Of a DNA stretch of 64,000 bases, positions 46,658 through 58,624 are shown in pieces (positions within the stretch are counted from its first letter, which is position 1; each line of letters starts with the position of its first letter). The DNA lies in assembly GCA_018127085.1 (NCBI GenBank), contig CM030726.1, positions 1 through 64,000 on the forward strand, written 5' to 3'. The notes below the pieces were generated by a model. The model had not been told where the DNA came from, did no database searches, and saw only the letters and a list, made by a program, of their open reading frames with translations. The position numbers were made by a program, and so were the translations under genes. The stretch comes from Pneumocystis sp. 'macacae'. Lineage: Eukaryota; Ascomycota; Pneumocystomycetes; Pneumocystales; Pneumocystaceae.

Positions 46658-48816
46658 AGTTCAAAACCCAAATAATGTTAAAGTATATACTGTTTCAGGA
46701 GAAGGTGTATCAGAATCTTTACCAGATTGGCTTGTTAGAAAGAAAAAAAAAGCTTTAAAAAAAAACGCAAAATGGCGTTCTCGAATTGAACTTTTACAAG
46801 ATTTTGAGTTTCCGGAAGCAAGCAACAAAATAAAGACAACACCAGATGGAAAATATGCAATTGCAACAGGAACTTATAAACCACATATGAAGATTTTTGA
46901 GTTTTCAGAAATGTCTATGAAATTTAGTCGATATACAGATTCAGAAAATGTAAATTTTGAAATTTTATCTGATGATTGGACAAAAACAGTTCATTTGCAA
47001 CAAGATCGCTCTATAGAGTTTCATACTCAAGGAGGAATGTATTATCGTCTTAGAATCCCTAAATTTGGTCACGATATAGGATATCATTTTCCTAGTTGTG
47101 ATTTATTGATTGCAGCATCAGGTGATGAAGTTTATCGCTTAAATCTTGATCAAGGACGTTTTTTAAGTCCATTCAAAATAGAAAGTTTAAGAGGTACTGG
47201 CTCAGAAGCAAATAAAATGGGAGTTAACACTATAAATATCAATCCTGTACATCAGCTATTTGCATTTGGAACAGATAATGGAACTGTTGAATTCTGGGAT
47301 CCTAGATATAGATCAAGGATTAATGTGTTAGATGTTCATGGATCCTTAAATTTATTTTTAACAAAGACTACAGGAGTGACTGCTACTAGCTTTAGAAATG
47401 ATGGATTAAATTTTTCTGTAGGTACTTCTACAGGCATTGTATTACTATATGATTTAAGAAGCCCTAAAGCTTTATTACAAAAAGATCAAGGGTACGATAA
47501 TCCGATAAAATCCATAAAATGGTTAGAATCATATGATTCAATGTCACAATTAATTTTGACATCTGATAAAAAAATTGTAAAAATATGGGATAAAAATTTT
47601 GGAAAACCATTTACATCAATTGAACCACCAGTTGATATTAATGACGTATGTCCATTAAATTTTACAGGTATGATATTTGTTGCTAATGAAGGTTCTCCAA
47701 TGCATATATATTACATTCCTGAATTAGGTCCTGCTCCTTCATGGTGTTCTTTTTTGGATAATTTGACAGAAGAAATGGAAGAAAATCCCAGTGAAAATGT
47801 TTATGAAAATTATAAATTTTTAACAAAAAAGGAATTAAATTTTCTTGGTTTAGATCATCTTATTGGTTCCAATGTAGTACGTAGTTACATGCATGGTTTC
47901 TTTATTGATTTCCGCCTTTATGAAACAGTTTCATTTTTCTTCATTTTAATCTAAATTTTTAACATGTTATAGGCAAAAAGTATTGTAAACCCTTTTGCAT
48001 ATGCAGAATATCGTGAAAAAGTTATTAAATCTAAAATTGAAAAAGAACGAGAATCTCGTATACGCTCTTCAACAAAAATAACTAAAGTTAATAATAAACT
48101 GGCACAACGTCTACTAAATAAAGAAAAATATATAAAGAAAAACATGGTAAATTATATAATTTTAAGAAGATTCAGTTTAATAATAAATTTAGAATAAAAA
48201 AGATGCTAGTATTTTTGAAGATGAACGTTTTAAAGATATCTTTAACGATCCTGAATACGAAATAGATGAAAATAGTCTAGAATTCATGCAATTAAATCCA
48301 ACACAATCGGTAATTTTTATTCTACTCTTAAATTTTATTAACTATATTTAGACAAAAAATTATCAAAATACAGATTCAGAAGATGATCTAGGAAGCGAAG
48401 AATCTGCTACAGATTCTTTCTTATCATCTGAAACCAATGAAAGTTATAATAACAAAATCAATAAAATTAGCAATTTTCAAAATCCTAAATCTAAAATATC
48501 AAAAACTAAGAAAAAAAAATTGGAAATGAAAATTATTGATTATCATCAACCACAACTTAATACCACACAAAATGAATCATTTGAATCATTAATAAAAATA
48601 CAAGAACAAAAAGCAGAAGATAAAGATAATGACTTAGCAATTAAAAATATTAAACAAAATATAAATGGTGTCGGAAATATGGAAATGACATTTTCTATAC
48701 CTGAAAAAAAGAATAATGCTCATAATATTAATGAAAACAATACATCAACGAACAATAATACAAAACAAACAAGAAATCGACGAAGCGCAAGCAAAAATGT
48801 ATTTCGAAATATATAA
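46647..48816 (+). CDS. ENP2: Ribosome biogenesis WD-repeat protein Enp2 (NOL10)
   Basis: Four exons: 46647-47927, 47973-48146, 48193-48309 and 48352-48816, giving 678 codons plus stop with no remainder. It begins MVLKVQNPNNVKVYTVSGEG, then LPDWLVRKKKKALKKN and the conserved LLQDFEFPEASNKIK. WD-type blades follow (FGTDNGTVEFWDPRYRSR, FSVGTSTGIVLLYDLRSP, KIVKIWDKNF). The C-terminal half has the NUC153-type motif DERFKDIFNDPEYEIDENS, then acidic and Lys-rich disordered segments. Enp2 belongs to the 90S pre-ribosome and is needed for early 18S rRNA processing in the nucleolus. The gene is convergent with the complex I gene, 108 bp apart. Confidence 0.92.
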
Positions 48817-48924
48817 ATAAAAAATGAAAAAAATGAATAATATATATAGCATCTAAAATAGAAATTATCTATGGAAATAAATTCTGTACAACGTCTTTAT
48901 GCTCTATGCTTATAAATCAACTTT

Positions 48925-49773
48925 TTAAACAGGTTTTTTTATTTTTGAGAATGGTACTTTAAATTTATCTGGACAATCATCTTGTCCATCACCAACCTGA
49001 TCCCATGCACTTGATCCTCCTCGAAAATCTCGAAAAGCTTGTGTCAATTCAAGTGGTTCGACAACTACCCTTTTCTTTTCCTCATCATAACGCACTTCTG
49101 TATAACCTGTTAGAGGAAAATCCTTTCGAAGCGGATGTCCCTCAAAACCGTAATCTGTTAAAATTCTTCGAAGATCTGGATGATTCACAAAAAAAATGCC
49201 ATACATATCATATGCCTCACGCTCATACCAGTTTGCACCCTGAAAAAGCTCAACAATGCTCGGAACATGTGTTGTCTCATCTGCATATGTCTTTACACGA
49301 ATACGTGCATTATGTCGAACACTTAACATATTGTAAACAACCTCAAAACGGTTTACACGCTCAGGATAATCAACACCTGCAATATCCATTACGCTCTTAA
49401 ATTGACAGCTTGTGTGATCTTTTAAAAAATACATAATTGGAATCAATCCTGTCGGTGATGTATAAAGAATCAATTCATCCTTCCAAACTCCAAATTGTTG
49501 CACAAACTTTGGTAAGCAGCTCATAATATAACTCCCATATGCATGCAGTGTCTCCTTAACTTCTTTTATTTGCTTATTTTTCCCAAATAACTCTTTTTTT
49601 TCCTCTGAAAATTTCTTTGTTTCTCCTTCCAATTGTACCTGTTTTAGAGTGCTAAACCTTCTATTCAATCCAAAATTTAAAATATTTATTCTTCTTTCAT
49701 ATATCCTTTTATAAACCACTGGAAAATCCTTAATATATAACTTAAATATCTCCAATTGTCTCATACAATACAT
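48925..49773 (-). CDS. NDUFS3: NADH:ubiquinone oxidoreductase 30 kDa subunit (NDUFS3)
   Basis: A single exon of 282 codons. The first ~45 residues are basic and amphipathic ([20 protein letters not shown]), which suits a mitochondrial targeting sequence; the second Met is 3 codons later. The core complex I signature is complete: [73 protein letters not shown]. The C-terminal tail ([16 protein letters not shown]) is usual for fungi. It is part of the Q-module of complex I in the inner membrane matrix arm. This gene has no introns, unlike most of its neighbours. It shares a 130-bp divergent promoter with NOT4. Confidence 0.95.
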   Translation of the reverse strand: MYCMRQLEIFKLYIKDFPVVYKRIYERRINILNFGLNRRFSTLKQVQLEGETKKFSEEKKELFGKNKQIKEVKETLHAYGSYIMSCLPKFVQQFGVWKDELILYTSPTGLIPIMYFLKDHTSCQFKSVMDIAGVDYPERVNRFEVVYNMLSVRHNARIRVKTYADETTHVPSIVELFQGANWYEREAYDMYGIFFVNHPDLRRILTDYGFEGHPLRKDFPLTGYTEVRYDEEKKRVVVEPLELTQAFRDFRGGSSAWDQVGDGQDDCPDKFKVPFSKIKKPV

Positions 49774-49903
49774 AATTCTTACTTGAGACTACACGTTATA
49801 TTGATTTTTATAAACCTAAACCCTAAAACGCATTGGATTGGGTATAGGGTTATATCTAATTTGTAGAGGCGGAGCTAACGAATCGACTTCAAGAAAAAAC
49901 CAA
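49774..49903. promoter_or_regulatory. Short divergent promoter of NDUFS3 and NOT4
   Basis: 130 bp between start codons. It contains CCTAAACCCTAAAACG and GGGTATAGGGTTATATC in near-inverted arrangement (about 49813-49855), resembling TAGGGTT boxes. No factor is assigned. Confidence 0.45.
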
Positions 49904-51802
49904 ATGTCAAGACAGCACCAAGATTCATATATTTCGGATGATAATGAAGATGTTGATTGGTAAAGAGATGTTTCTAAGTGTCATTATTGTTTCTAACAGG
50001 TAGTCCATTATGTATGGAGGAAATGGATCTTTCAGACCGGAATTTTAAACCGTGTCCCTGTGGATATCAAGTATGTCGTTTTTGCTGGAATCATATCCGA
50101 AAGGTTGGAGAAACAGAAGGCTTTGGAGAAGTATTTACTATACAGGACTTGAATGGACGATGTCCAGCATGCAGGAGGCCGTACTCAGAAGAAACAATTG
50201 AATTTAAGCCACTTACAGCAGAAGAGTAGTGAAAAAGGGAATAAGGGAATAGGTTGACAGGGTTTTAGGTGGAAAATGAGCCAACACCGCAAAAACCAGC
50301 GCAAACAAAAGGATCGAGAACGTAAAGAACAAGAGACAATCACCAGGAAACATCTTGCAAATATGCGAGTTGTTCAAAAAAATTTAGTTTATGTAATTGG
50401 ACTTTCACCGAAAGCAGCAAACGAGGAACTTCTTCAAACTCTACGTGGTCATGACTATTTTGGCCAGTATGGGAAGATTCAAAAGATTGTTATTAACAAA
50501 AAAAATGCATCTCATCCGAATGGTTCAGGTAGCCTTGGTGTTTATATTACATACTATCGGAAAGAAGATGCAGCAAAAGCAATTGCAGCTGTTGATGGAA
50601 GTCTTAATGACGGAAGAATTTTACGGGCGTCTTATGGAACAACGAAATATTGTTCTACATATCTTCGTAATCAGCCATGTCCAAATCCAAATTGTATGTA
50701 TTTACACGAGCCTGGTGAAGATGCAGATAGTTTTACCCGTGAAGATCTTTCAACTTTGTATGTTGTCGTATTTTTTAATAAACATTACTTATTTTAAAAT
50801 AGTCAATATACAACCAAATCTGCTCAACTTACGTCACCTAAGGATACAAATACATCTGTTTCTACGCATTCTTCTAAAGTGACAGATACTATTCCTTCTA
50901 ATGAGTTGTTTACATCTAATGAAAACGAAGGATCTGCTCTACCTCCTACTGTTTCTTGGGCTACTAAAAATCAACCATCTCAGGCATCGTTATTACCAAA
51001 ATCACTAATATCTCCAAATATAGCTTCTATGCATGGAGTTTCATCTCAAAAAGTAACTTCACAACCTATACAGCATACTTCTACAGCTACTAATTCAACA
51101 GCTTCATCGAAAACAGATACAACAGTTTTTCTTGATAAGATTCTTGATCATCTATGTTCAGGTCACTTTAAATTTATTTTTTCTTCAACAGTTTTGTCAC
51201 CTGAAGACTTGCAAGCTGCTCAAACAATGCTTCCACTTTTTACATTTAATCATGAAAATCTTATAAAGAGGTCTGAATCCGACATTCGATTTCAAGAAGG
51301 AAATACCGGGACTAATACTAAATTTCACACATCGGCTTGGCCACATAATTCGTCTGCTACAACAGAAGAGAATCTTTATAAACGACAAGCATCTCGCCAC
51401 GATTTATATAATGAAGAAGGGAATAGCCGAATAGCTCAAGAATCACGGAAAAACCCCCAAAGATTCTATCAAGGACTTACTCCTTCGGTTTCTCCGAGAA
51501 TAAATTCAACTTCGATGTTCTATTCTACTCGAAGTACGATACCCTTAACTAATGAAGCTAATTTTGGAACTTCAAACACTGAAATTATTTCAAAAACTTC
51601 TACACCTCCTGGAATATATACACAAGGGATATATCATCATAATTATGTTAAAACGAAAGAACAGGATTCAAAATTCATAAACACATCACATGAGTATCTT
51701 AACAATTTAGGGAGACAGACTGCATCTTTAGGACCTTTACATCATGACCATGGAATTCATTCACTTCAGACAAGAATTACTGATACAAAGATTATAAATT
51801 AG
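49904..51802 (+). CDS. NOT4: CCR4-NOT E3 ubiquitin ligase subunit Not4 (CNOT4)
   Basis: Four exons: 49904-49959, 50004-50225, 50269-50757 and 50803-51802, giving 588 codons plus stop with no remainder. The C4C4 RING is complete across the first intron: CPLCMEEMDLSDRNFKPCPC, GYQVCRFCWNHI, GRCPACRRPYSEE. A basic coiled linker (MSQHRKNQRKQKDRERKEQE) leads to an RRM (VYVIGLSPKAANEEL, LGVYITYYRKEDAAKAI) and a CCCH zinc finger (CSTYLRNQPCPNPNCMYLHE). The last 330 residues are disordered and Ser/Thr-rich. Not4 ubiquitinates stalled ribosomes and other targets and links mRNA decay to quality control. The first junction uses the acceptor GGTAG two steps after a competing ACAG. Confidence 0.93.
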
Positions 51803-52524
51803 AATAATAAATTATATATAATTCCATCTTTGATATTGATATTGAATTATAAAAGCATTATCTACTATTTTCTATACAATCAATTTCTTTAAACCCTTCA
51901 ATAATGTTTTTTTTTTGGTTTTATTTTTCAATATCAAATATGTAACTTAAAGAAAAAACTATAGAATTTTGAAACATTTGCATATCACTATATTTTATTT
52001 TCTGCATATACTTAATAGTGTACTACTTTCTTCAAGAACATATTATATAATGTAAATATGTTTTTATATATTTTCGAATTTTTAATTTTGACAATTTAAT
52101 TTCCTAGATTTAGAGATTTTCAAAGTCCTGGACTATCTGATTATTTATATTTCAAAAATAGCTCATATATGTTATTTTGTTTAAAAATAGTATAAGATTC
52201 CATCAATAAATAATAAATGAATTAATTTCATATTAAAAACAAAATATTATTCTTAAAGGAGACAAATACAATGATAAAAAATATAATCAAAAATGTTAAA
52301 TGTACTAATTTATAATTAAAAAAGAAATAAAAAATTAAGTAGTACATTAAAAGAGTATACCTTTAACAAAAACCACTGTTTGAAATTCCCACTTAATGCG
52401 TATATGATTAGTGTAAAGACCTACTAAAATAAATGATGATTAAGTCGTAAAAACATCTATAAAAAGACCCGGTTGATTTTAAAACAGTATAGAAAATAAA
52501 ATTCCTCAAAATAAAAAAACATTA
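51803..52524. other. AT-rich convergent intergenic region
   Basis: About 720 bp between the 3' ends of NOT4 and SPF30. No gene seen. An ATGATGA box at about 52434 could be read as a C-box, but no matching D-box or stem was found. Confidence 0.4.
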
Positions 52525-53241
52525 TTATTCATCTTCTGCTATTTGTTCAAACTGATATCGAGACCGCTTCCAACTTTCTTTAGTCATTCCTTTACCACTT
52601 CCAATAACACCGACTTTTCCACCAAATTCTTCTGGACTACGAAAAATACTTTTTTCTCCAATACGTTCAACTTTTCCTGTCCTTCCTCGTTTAACGCCTT
52701 TCTGCGCAAAAGACTGCCAAAGACGCTGGCCAGCAATCAACTCATCTTTTGCCTTAATAGTCTTTTGTTTTTTAGGAGGTAATGGCGGTGCATTTGCTAC
52801 AGCTGGTGGAGGTGGTGGTTTTTCTTGCTCAATTTCAATAGCTCTTTTCTTCCCTTCAGAAATAGGCTTAACATGATATGCCTGTAAGGTTTCTATTGTA
52901 TTGTATTCAATAAACTTAACGGTATAAACAGTATTTGTAGATGATCCCGTTACGGATGTAATTTTTGCAGGGTAAAAGGCATTATCACCAGATATCCATC
53001 TGGCCATTACTGTTTCACCTGTTTTATACGTTCCTGTATAGTCATATAATACTTGTCCAAAGTTCTTTGTATTTGACGCTGCTTCTTTTGCTTGATCTTC
53101 AAAATATGATTTTGTAAGAGCAATCAAGTCAACAAGTTCTGCCTTTAAGTTCTTTAATTCCTGGTTATCAGGATCTTGCGAAAGAGCAAAATTCACACTA
53201 TCTAGTTGATATTGGTATTGATTTAATTCACTTTTATCCAT
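52525..53241 (-). CDS. SPF30: Tudor-domain splicing factor Spf30 (SMNDC1)
   Basis: A single exon of 238 codons from ATG at 53241. An N-terminal helical segment (LNQYQYQLDSVNFALSQDPD, NLKAELVDLIALTKSYFEDQ) precedes a Tudor domain (TYKTGETVMARWISGDNAFY, PAKITSV, YTVKFIEYNTIETLQAYHV). A Pro run follows, then the conserved end: QRLWQSFAQKG, EKSIFRSPEEFGGKVGVIGS, GKGMTKESWKRSRYQF. This matches human SMNDC1 and S. pombe Spf30 in order and length. The Tudor domain binds symmetric dimethylarginine on Sm proteins, and the protein assists tri-snRNP joining. It is intact and, unusually for its surroundings, intronless. Confidence 0.93.
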   Translation of the reverse strand: MDKSELNQYQYQLDSVNFALSQDPDNQELKNLKAELVDLIALTKSYFEDQAKEAASNTKNFGQVLYDYTGTYKTGETVMARWISGDNAFYPAKITSVTGSSTNTVYTVKFIEYNTIETLQAYHVKPISEGKKRAIEIEQEKPPPPPAVANAPPLPPKKQKTIKAKDELIAGQRLWQSFAQKGVKRGRTGKVERIGEKSIFRSPEEFGGKVGVIGSGKGMTKESWKRSRYQFEQIAEDE

Positions 53242-53847
53242 AGGATTTTAATCGTTTTCTAATAATTTTTTTAACACTTTTTTCATTAAAAAAACGTAAA
53301 TTCACCTTTATTCATATAACTCGTATTTTTAATATAAATAAAGTATTACAATTTCTAAAAATCTCTTTATTTCCCCTATTTTTCATTTATTTTTTTAACG
53401 TTAAATTTGACAAAAATCAGTTTGATAAAAACAAAAAATATTATAAAAAAATTTAATGTTTTTTTTTTGCAAAAGAAAATTATAAAACTTGATAAATAAA
53501 AGAACCAAAATCTTTGCAGCTAAATATACTAAGTTAAATACAAATAGTATTTTTTAATGATTACAAAATTAAATTTTAAAATTTTTCAAATAAACATTTT
53601 AAACCAAATCAAACTTCGAAAATACAATTTTAATTATTTATTTAAATAATAATAAAGCTATAGTAAATACTTTTTGAATCTTTATTTAATTTTTAAAATT
53701 TATTCTTAATAATGTTCCTATTATGTTTATAAAATGTTTTTAAAAGAATAATTAAAATTCATTCTTATGTAGTCGAGCTTATCTGAACTTCGATTACAAA
53801 AAATTTTCAAAAAATAATCAAATATAAGTAAAAAAATATAAAATATA
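53242..53847. other. AT-rich divergent intergenic region of SPF30 and KAP123
   Basis: 606 bp between two start codons pointing away from each other, presumably containing both promoters. No motif or gene recognised. Confidence 0.45.
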
Positions 53848-56800
53848 ATGGAGGTAGCAATTATAAATGTACATATTTATAAAAATCTAAAATAAAATAG
53901 CAAAATTATATATCTAGTTTGGAGGAAGTTCTTAAATGTACACTTTTACCGAATAATGACCAAATATCGAATTCAACAAAAATTTTGAAAAACCAGTACT
54001 TTATAGAGTCAAAGTCATTGTTAGCACTCTTTCATATTATGCAATTATCTGAAAATCCTCAGGTATTAATTAATTTTTATTCAAATAATTAATTGTTTTT
54101 AAAGATTCGTCAATTAGCAGCAATTGAAGCGCGTAAACTTGTTCCATCATTCTGGGATAAATTAGATGAGTCTTTAAAGCCTCAAATAAAAAAATCACTT
54201 CTTCAATCAATAGTTTCAGAACCTGTCTCTGTTGTACGACACTCATCTGCCCGTGTTATATCTTCAATTGCTAAAATAGACTTACCTGTTGAGGAATGGC
54301 AAGATCTTCCTGTATTTATATATCAAGCATCAATGTCACAAAATTTCATGGATAGGGAAATAGGCTTATATATTTTATATGTTTTATTTGAGATTATGGA
54401 AAATATGTTCATTAATCAGATGGAGCAGCTTTTTTCGTTACTTAAATTGACGATTAACGATAAAGAAAGTCATGATGTTAGAATGACTACGCTTATGATT
54501 CTTGGAAAAGTTGGTGAAATTATTGACGGAGATGATAAGCAAAATATTAAACTATTTCGAGAAATTTTACCTTCTATGTTTTTAGTTCTTAAAGAAACAA
54601 TTGATTCCAACAATGAGGATTCTGCAAGGAATTCATTTGAAGTCTTCAATACTTTATTAATTTGCGAGGGTGTCTTAATATCAAAAGCTATTAAAGATTT
54701 ATTAGAATTTATGGTTCAGGTTGCATCTGCAACGAAACTACAGGATTCTATTCGTTGTATGGCTTTGAATTTTCTTATCACATGCATAAAATAGTATATT
54801 GTCCTTTTTTATGTATTATAATAACTTTAAAATAGTCGAAAAAATAAAATTCAGGCATTAAAACTCGGTCCCCATTTAACACTTAGCATGCTACTTATTG
54901 GAACTGAGAAAGATGCTCAGTTTCCTGATGACGATTGTCCTTCTCGTCTTGCATTTAGATGTATTGATCTTCTTTCTATTGGTTTATCACCATCACAAGT
55001 GTTCATACCTCTTATGAATCATATACCCCAATATTTACAGTCTGAAAATCCAGGATACAGGAAATCAGCACTTACTGCGCTTGGTGTGGCTATAGAGGGT
55101 TCTTCTAATTTTGTATCTACTCAATTTTCATATTTGCTTACATTAATTATTACTGGGTTAAAAGATACTCATAATATTGTAAAACGTGCTGCATTATTAG
55201 CATTGGGTCAATTTGCAGATGAGCTCCCAGAAGAAACATCGGAAAGACATGCAGAACTTATGCCTATTATTCTTGAACTTATATTAGATCATCATGAAGA
55301 AACCAAAAAATCTGCGCTTAATGCACTTGATGCATTATTAGAATGCCTTGATTCGGATAGTATTTCGAATTATTTTCCATGTATTATGGAAAGGCTTCAT
55401 GGGTTACTTCAATCAAATATAACACTCGACATTAAATCAACTGTTGCAGCTGCTTTTGGAAGCGCAGTATACGCAGCAAAAGAACATTTTGATCCATATT
55501 TTGAACGCACTATGGAATATTTTATCCCTATTTTGCAATTAAAGGACTCTAAAGATGAGTTAGAGTTTAGAGGCATGGTTACAGATACTTTAGGAACAAT
55601 TGCAGAAACTGTTGGAAAAGAAAAATTTGCACCCTACATTGAATATGTGGTTAAAAGTGCGTATGAAGGGATGCAAATAGATCATCCTAGGCTTCGGGAA
55701 TGTTTATTTTGCTTTTTTGCGATTTTAGCTCGAGTATATAAGGAAGATTTTTCACCGTTTCTTCAAATTATAGTGCCTGCATTAATCCAGACATTAGACA
55801 AGGATGAGTCCGATGACTTATATGAAGATAGTGATGAAAGCAATAGTATAAAAAGTTCAGAAATTGACGACGATAATGGTGATGATACATTTATTAGCAT
55901 GTCAAAAGTTAATTCTGCGATTACTATGGAGAAAGAAGTTGCAGCAGATGCTTTAGGAGAGATATGTTCTCATACTAAGGAATTATTTATTCCATATATC
56001 GAGCAAAGCAAAGAAAGGCTTATTCAATTATCTAATCATTTTTACGAAGGTGTTAGAAAAGCATCTATATCAAGTTTATGGAGATTTGTCACTACAATAT
56101 ATAATATCAGTAAACAGCAACAGTGGGTTCCTGGTTTACCATTAGTATAATTTAGATATATTTTATTTTTATTCTTATTTTTGCTTAGAAAATTCCACTT
56201 CACAAAGATCTTGATGAATTTGCAACTTCTGTGAGAGATATAACAATGGAGGTTTTAAGCGATGAAAATGAAAGGTAATATAATTTAAATGTTCATTGTT
56301 TTTACAATTATATATAATGATGAATATTTTTCGTTTACCCAGCTCACTCAGATACATAAATTGTAATGGTGTAAAAGCGAAATTATGTTAAATGACAATC
56401 TGACAATATATTTATTATTTTTTATTATTTGAAACGTGACTAATTATTTGGAAGGCTTGTTGCAATAGAAATATGTCAGAATATTTCAGAGACGATGAAG
56501 GTCTGTGGTCCTGGAATTTTAGGAAGCAATGAAGGTACAAATATCTGGAATTGCGTATTGTTATTTACTTTGAGTGTAGAAATACAGAAATTATCTGAAT
56601 GTATACTTCAAATTTTAAAAAAACAACATACGTGTCAATTAGATGAAGACGTTGATGATTTAATTAATAATAATTATGAAAATGATGATTACGTTGAAAA
56701 TGATGATAAAGATTCTGCAGAATATGATACATTGCTTATAGAATCCGCCATAGATGTTTTGGTTTCTATTGCACTTGTTCTCGGAGAAGAATTTTCTCAA

Positions 56801-57547
56801 CCTTTTGGAATTTTTTTACCTCATATACTTAAATATTATGTAAATTCATTATACTAGTATCTGTATTTTCTAATATCATTCTAGGAAAGTGAAACGGTAA
56901 GTGATAGAGCTATGGTAGTTAATGGTCTTGGAGAAGTTATTGAAGGTTTAAAAGCAGGCATTACTCCGTATACAAAGGTATATTTTTATATTTTTCTATT
57001 TATTTGTATTGATGTATTATAGCAAATATTTCATATTTTTATGAATGCTCTTGATGATAGTGACGAAGAAATTAGAAGTAATGCTGTTTATTCTATAGGA
57101 CTTTTATGTCAATATTCTAAATACGATTTAACAAGCCAATATATGACAATATTTTCAAAACTTCAGTTATTATTTTCTGATAAAAATCATAAAAATGCTA
57201 AAGATAATGTAATTGGATGCGTTTCACGATTGATTATTTCACAACCAGCATCAATTCCTCTTGCACAAGTATTACCTGTTTTAGTCTCTTTTTTGCCCTT
57301 ACAAAATGATTACTCGGAAAATTCTCCTGTATACTCTGCTATTATGAAACTCTATAGATTAAACGATGCAAATATTATATCATTAACAGAACGGCTTATT
57401 CCAATATTTGCTACTGTTTTAGGTCCACCTGAAGAACAACTTACTGAATCCATAAGAAATGAGCTAATAGAACTTGTTAGAGCATTAAGTGTTGATTATT
57501 TCGGAATAATTAATCAGTATCCAGGTCTCTTAAATGCAATACGATAA
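53848..57547 (+). CDS. KAP123: Karyopherin beta Kap123 (importin-4 type)
   Basis: Nine exons: 53848-53853, 53901-54062, 54105-54793, 54836-56144, 56189-56274, 56455-56534, 56580-56839, 56885-56977 and 57023-57547. Together they give 1,069 residues plus stop with no remainder, the family's normal size. HEAT repeats run throughout (SLLALFHIMQLSENPQIRQL, LAFRCIDLLSIGLSPSQVFI, HNIVKRAALLALGQFADELP, LVAIEICQNI, VNGLGEVIEGLKAGITPYT). An acidic loop (DESDDLYEDSDES) sits where Kap123 has one. It imports ribosomal proteins and histones H3/H4 through nuclear pores. The first exon codes only Met-Glu. One intron is 180 nt against about 45 for the rest, and one 45-nt intron is open in frame. Confidence 0.93.
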
Positions 57548-57921
57548 TTTTTGAAGCCAATAGTATATAATACACTTCTAAATGTTTAATCTATAAACTG
57601 TATTTTAATATATTTCAAATTCATAAACAATTTACTAATTTCATTTAACAATATATTTTAGAATTATTTTAATACTATAAAAAATGTTTTACTTTAGTTC
57701 TATATTATTGTATATTAGATTCTCATTATGAGGTATTGAATATTTTTTAAATGATATGTTCAAATTTTTAATTTTTATCCTGTTTAAATAAAATAATTTT
57801 ATTAATAATACTTTGTAAAGATGTAAACTTGAATAGTATAATAATGATAATAAATATCTTTATATAGTCTTGTTATAGAAAAAGAAAAATTATACAAACA
57901 AAAAAAGAACGTAAATAACAC
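57548..57921. other. Convergent intergenic region
   Basis: 374 bp of AT-rich DNA between KAP123 and prefoldin 5. No gene seen. Confidence 0.5.
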
Positions 57922-58558
57922 CTAATCGACAGATATCTCGGAATTCTTGATTTTTTCTTGTATAACATCTATAACCACTAAATGTTTTAATTTAAGTTTT
58001 TAATATATTAAGAAAACTACCTTTTAAACTAGATGATTTTGAATTAACATAACCTTCAATATCTTTTAAATTAGTATTCAAATATTTCACTCGTTCTTCA
58101 TAAAATTTTATAGCTTCTTCAATTGTCTATGTAATCAAATCAAAATAAAATAAAATATATAAAGAAACAACTTTTTCTACATAATATCCTGTCCCAATAT
58201 CTATCATAACTTTTTCTGGTTTAGAAGCTAAAATTCCAGAAACATAGAGAGATGAGGTTAATGGAACTAACATCTCTTTATCTATAGTTTTTTTTTTAAA
58301 TAAATTTAAAACATTTATTTATTTATACTTTCGTCTCCTTCCTTAGATAACAAACATATTGAATTCTTACATTCTTGAAACTTAAATTGAGCTTGTTTTA
58401 ATTTAGTAAAACTATTCGTAAGATGATTTAATTCTAATTCAATTTGCTTGCGTATCTCATCTAATTGTTGTATTGACAAAGATTCTAAATCAACTAAATA
58501 AAATTTTTAGTATTTTTTAAATATTTGATTTTTTCTTTTCACCTTCTTTTTGATCCAT
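57922..58558 (-). CDS. GIM5: Prefoldin subunit 5
   Basis: Five short exons from ATG at 58558. Joined, they read [94 protein letters not shown]. This is the alpha-class prefoldin pattern: coiled coil, beta hairpins with [10 protein letters not shown] and [10 protein letters not shown], coiled coil. A final intron of about 43 nt lets the reading end as [18 protein letters not shown] at 57922; if unspliced the protein would end earlier as GSFLNILKT. Prefoldin hands unfolded actin and tubulin to the TRiC/CCT chaperonin. The coding region starts only 66 bp from PRP46. Confidence 0.87.
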
Positions 58559-58624
58559 TTTTATAGCTTTCTCTAACGTTAAACTTTTGTGACAATGCAG
58601 ATCTAAAATATTTTAAATAAAAGA
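58559..58624. promoter_or_regulatory. 66-bp divergent promoter between prefoldin 5 and PRP46
   Basis: Two start codons face away from each other with only 66 bp between, so 5' UTRs and promoter elements must overlap or be extremely short. CTAACG and TGACAATGCAG are the only GC-containing words. Confidence 0.5.

Noticed and set aside
49005..49400. 131-codon plus-strand frame opposite NDUFS3
   Set aside because: Antisense to a complete complex I subunit.
50397..50882. 161-codon frame overlapping NOT4
   Set aside because: Another frame of the NOT4 RRM exon; it crosses a supported intron and has no domain.
52420..52470. Box C/D snoRNA suggested by an ATGATGA word
   Set aside because: No D-box at a suitable distance and no terminal stem.
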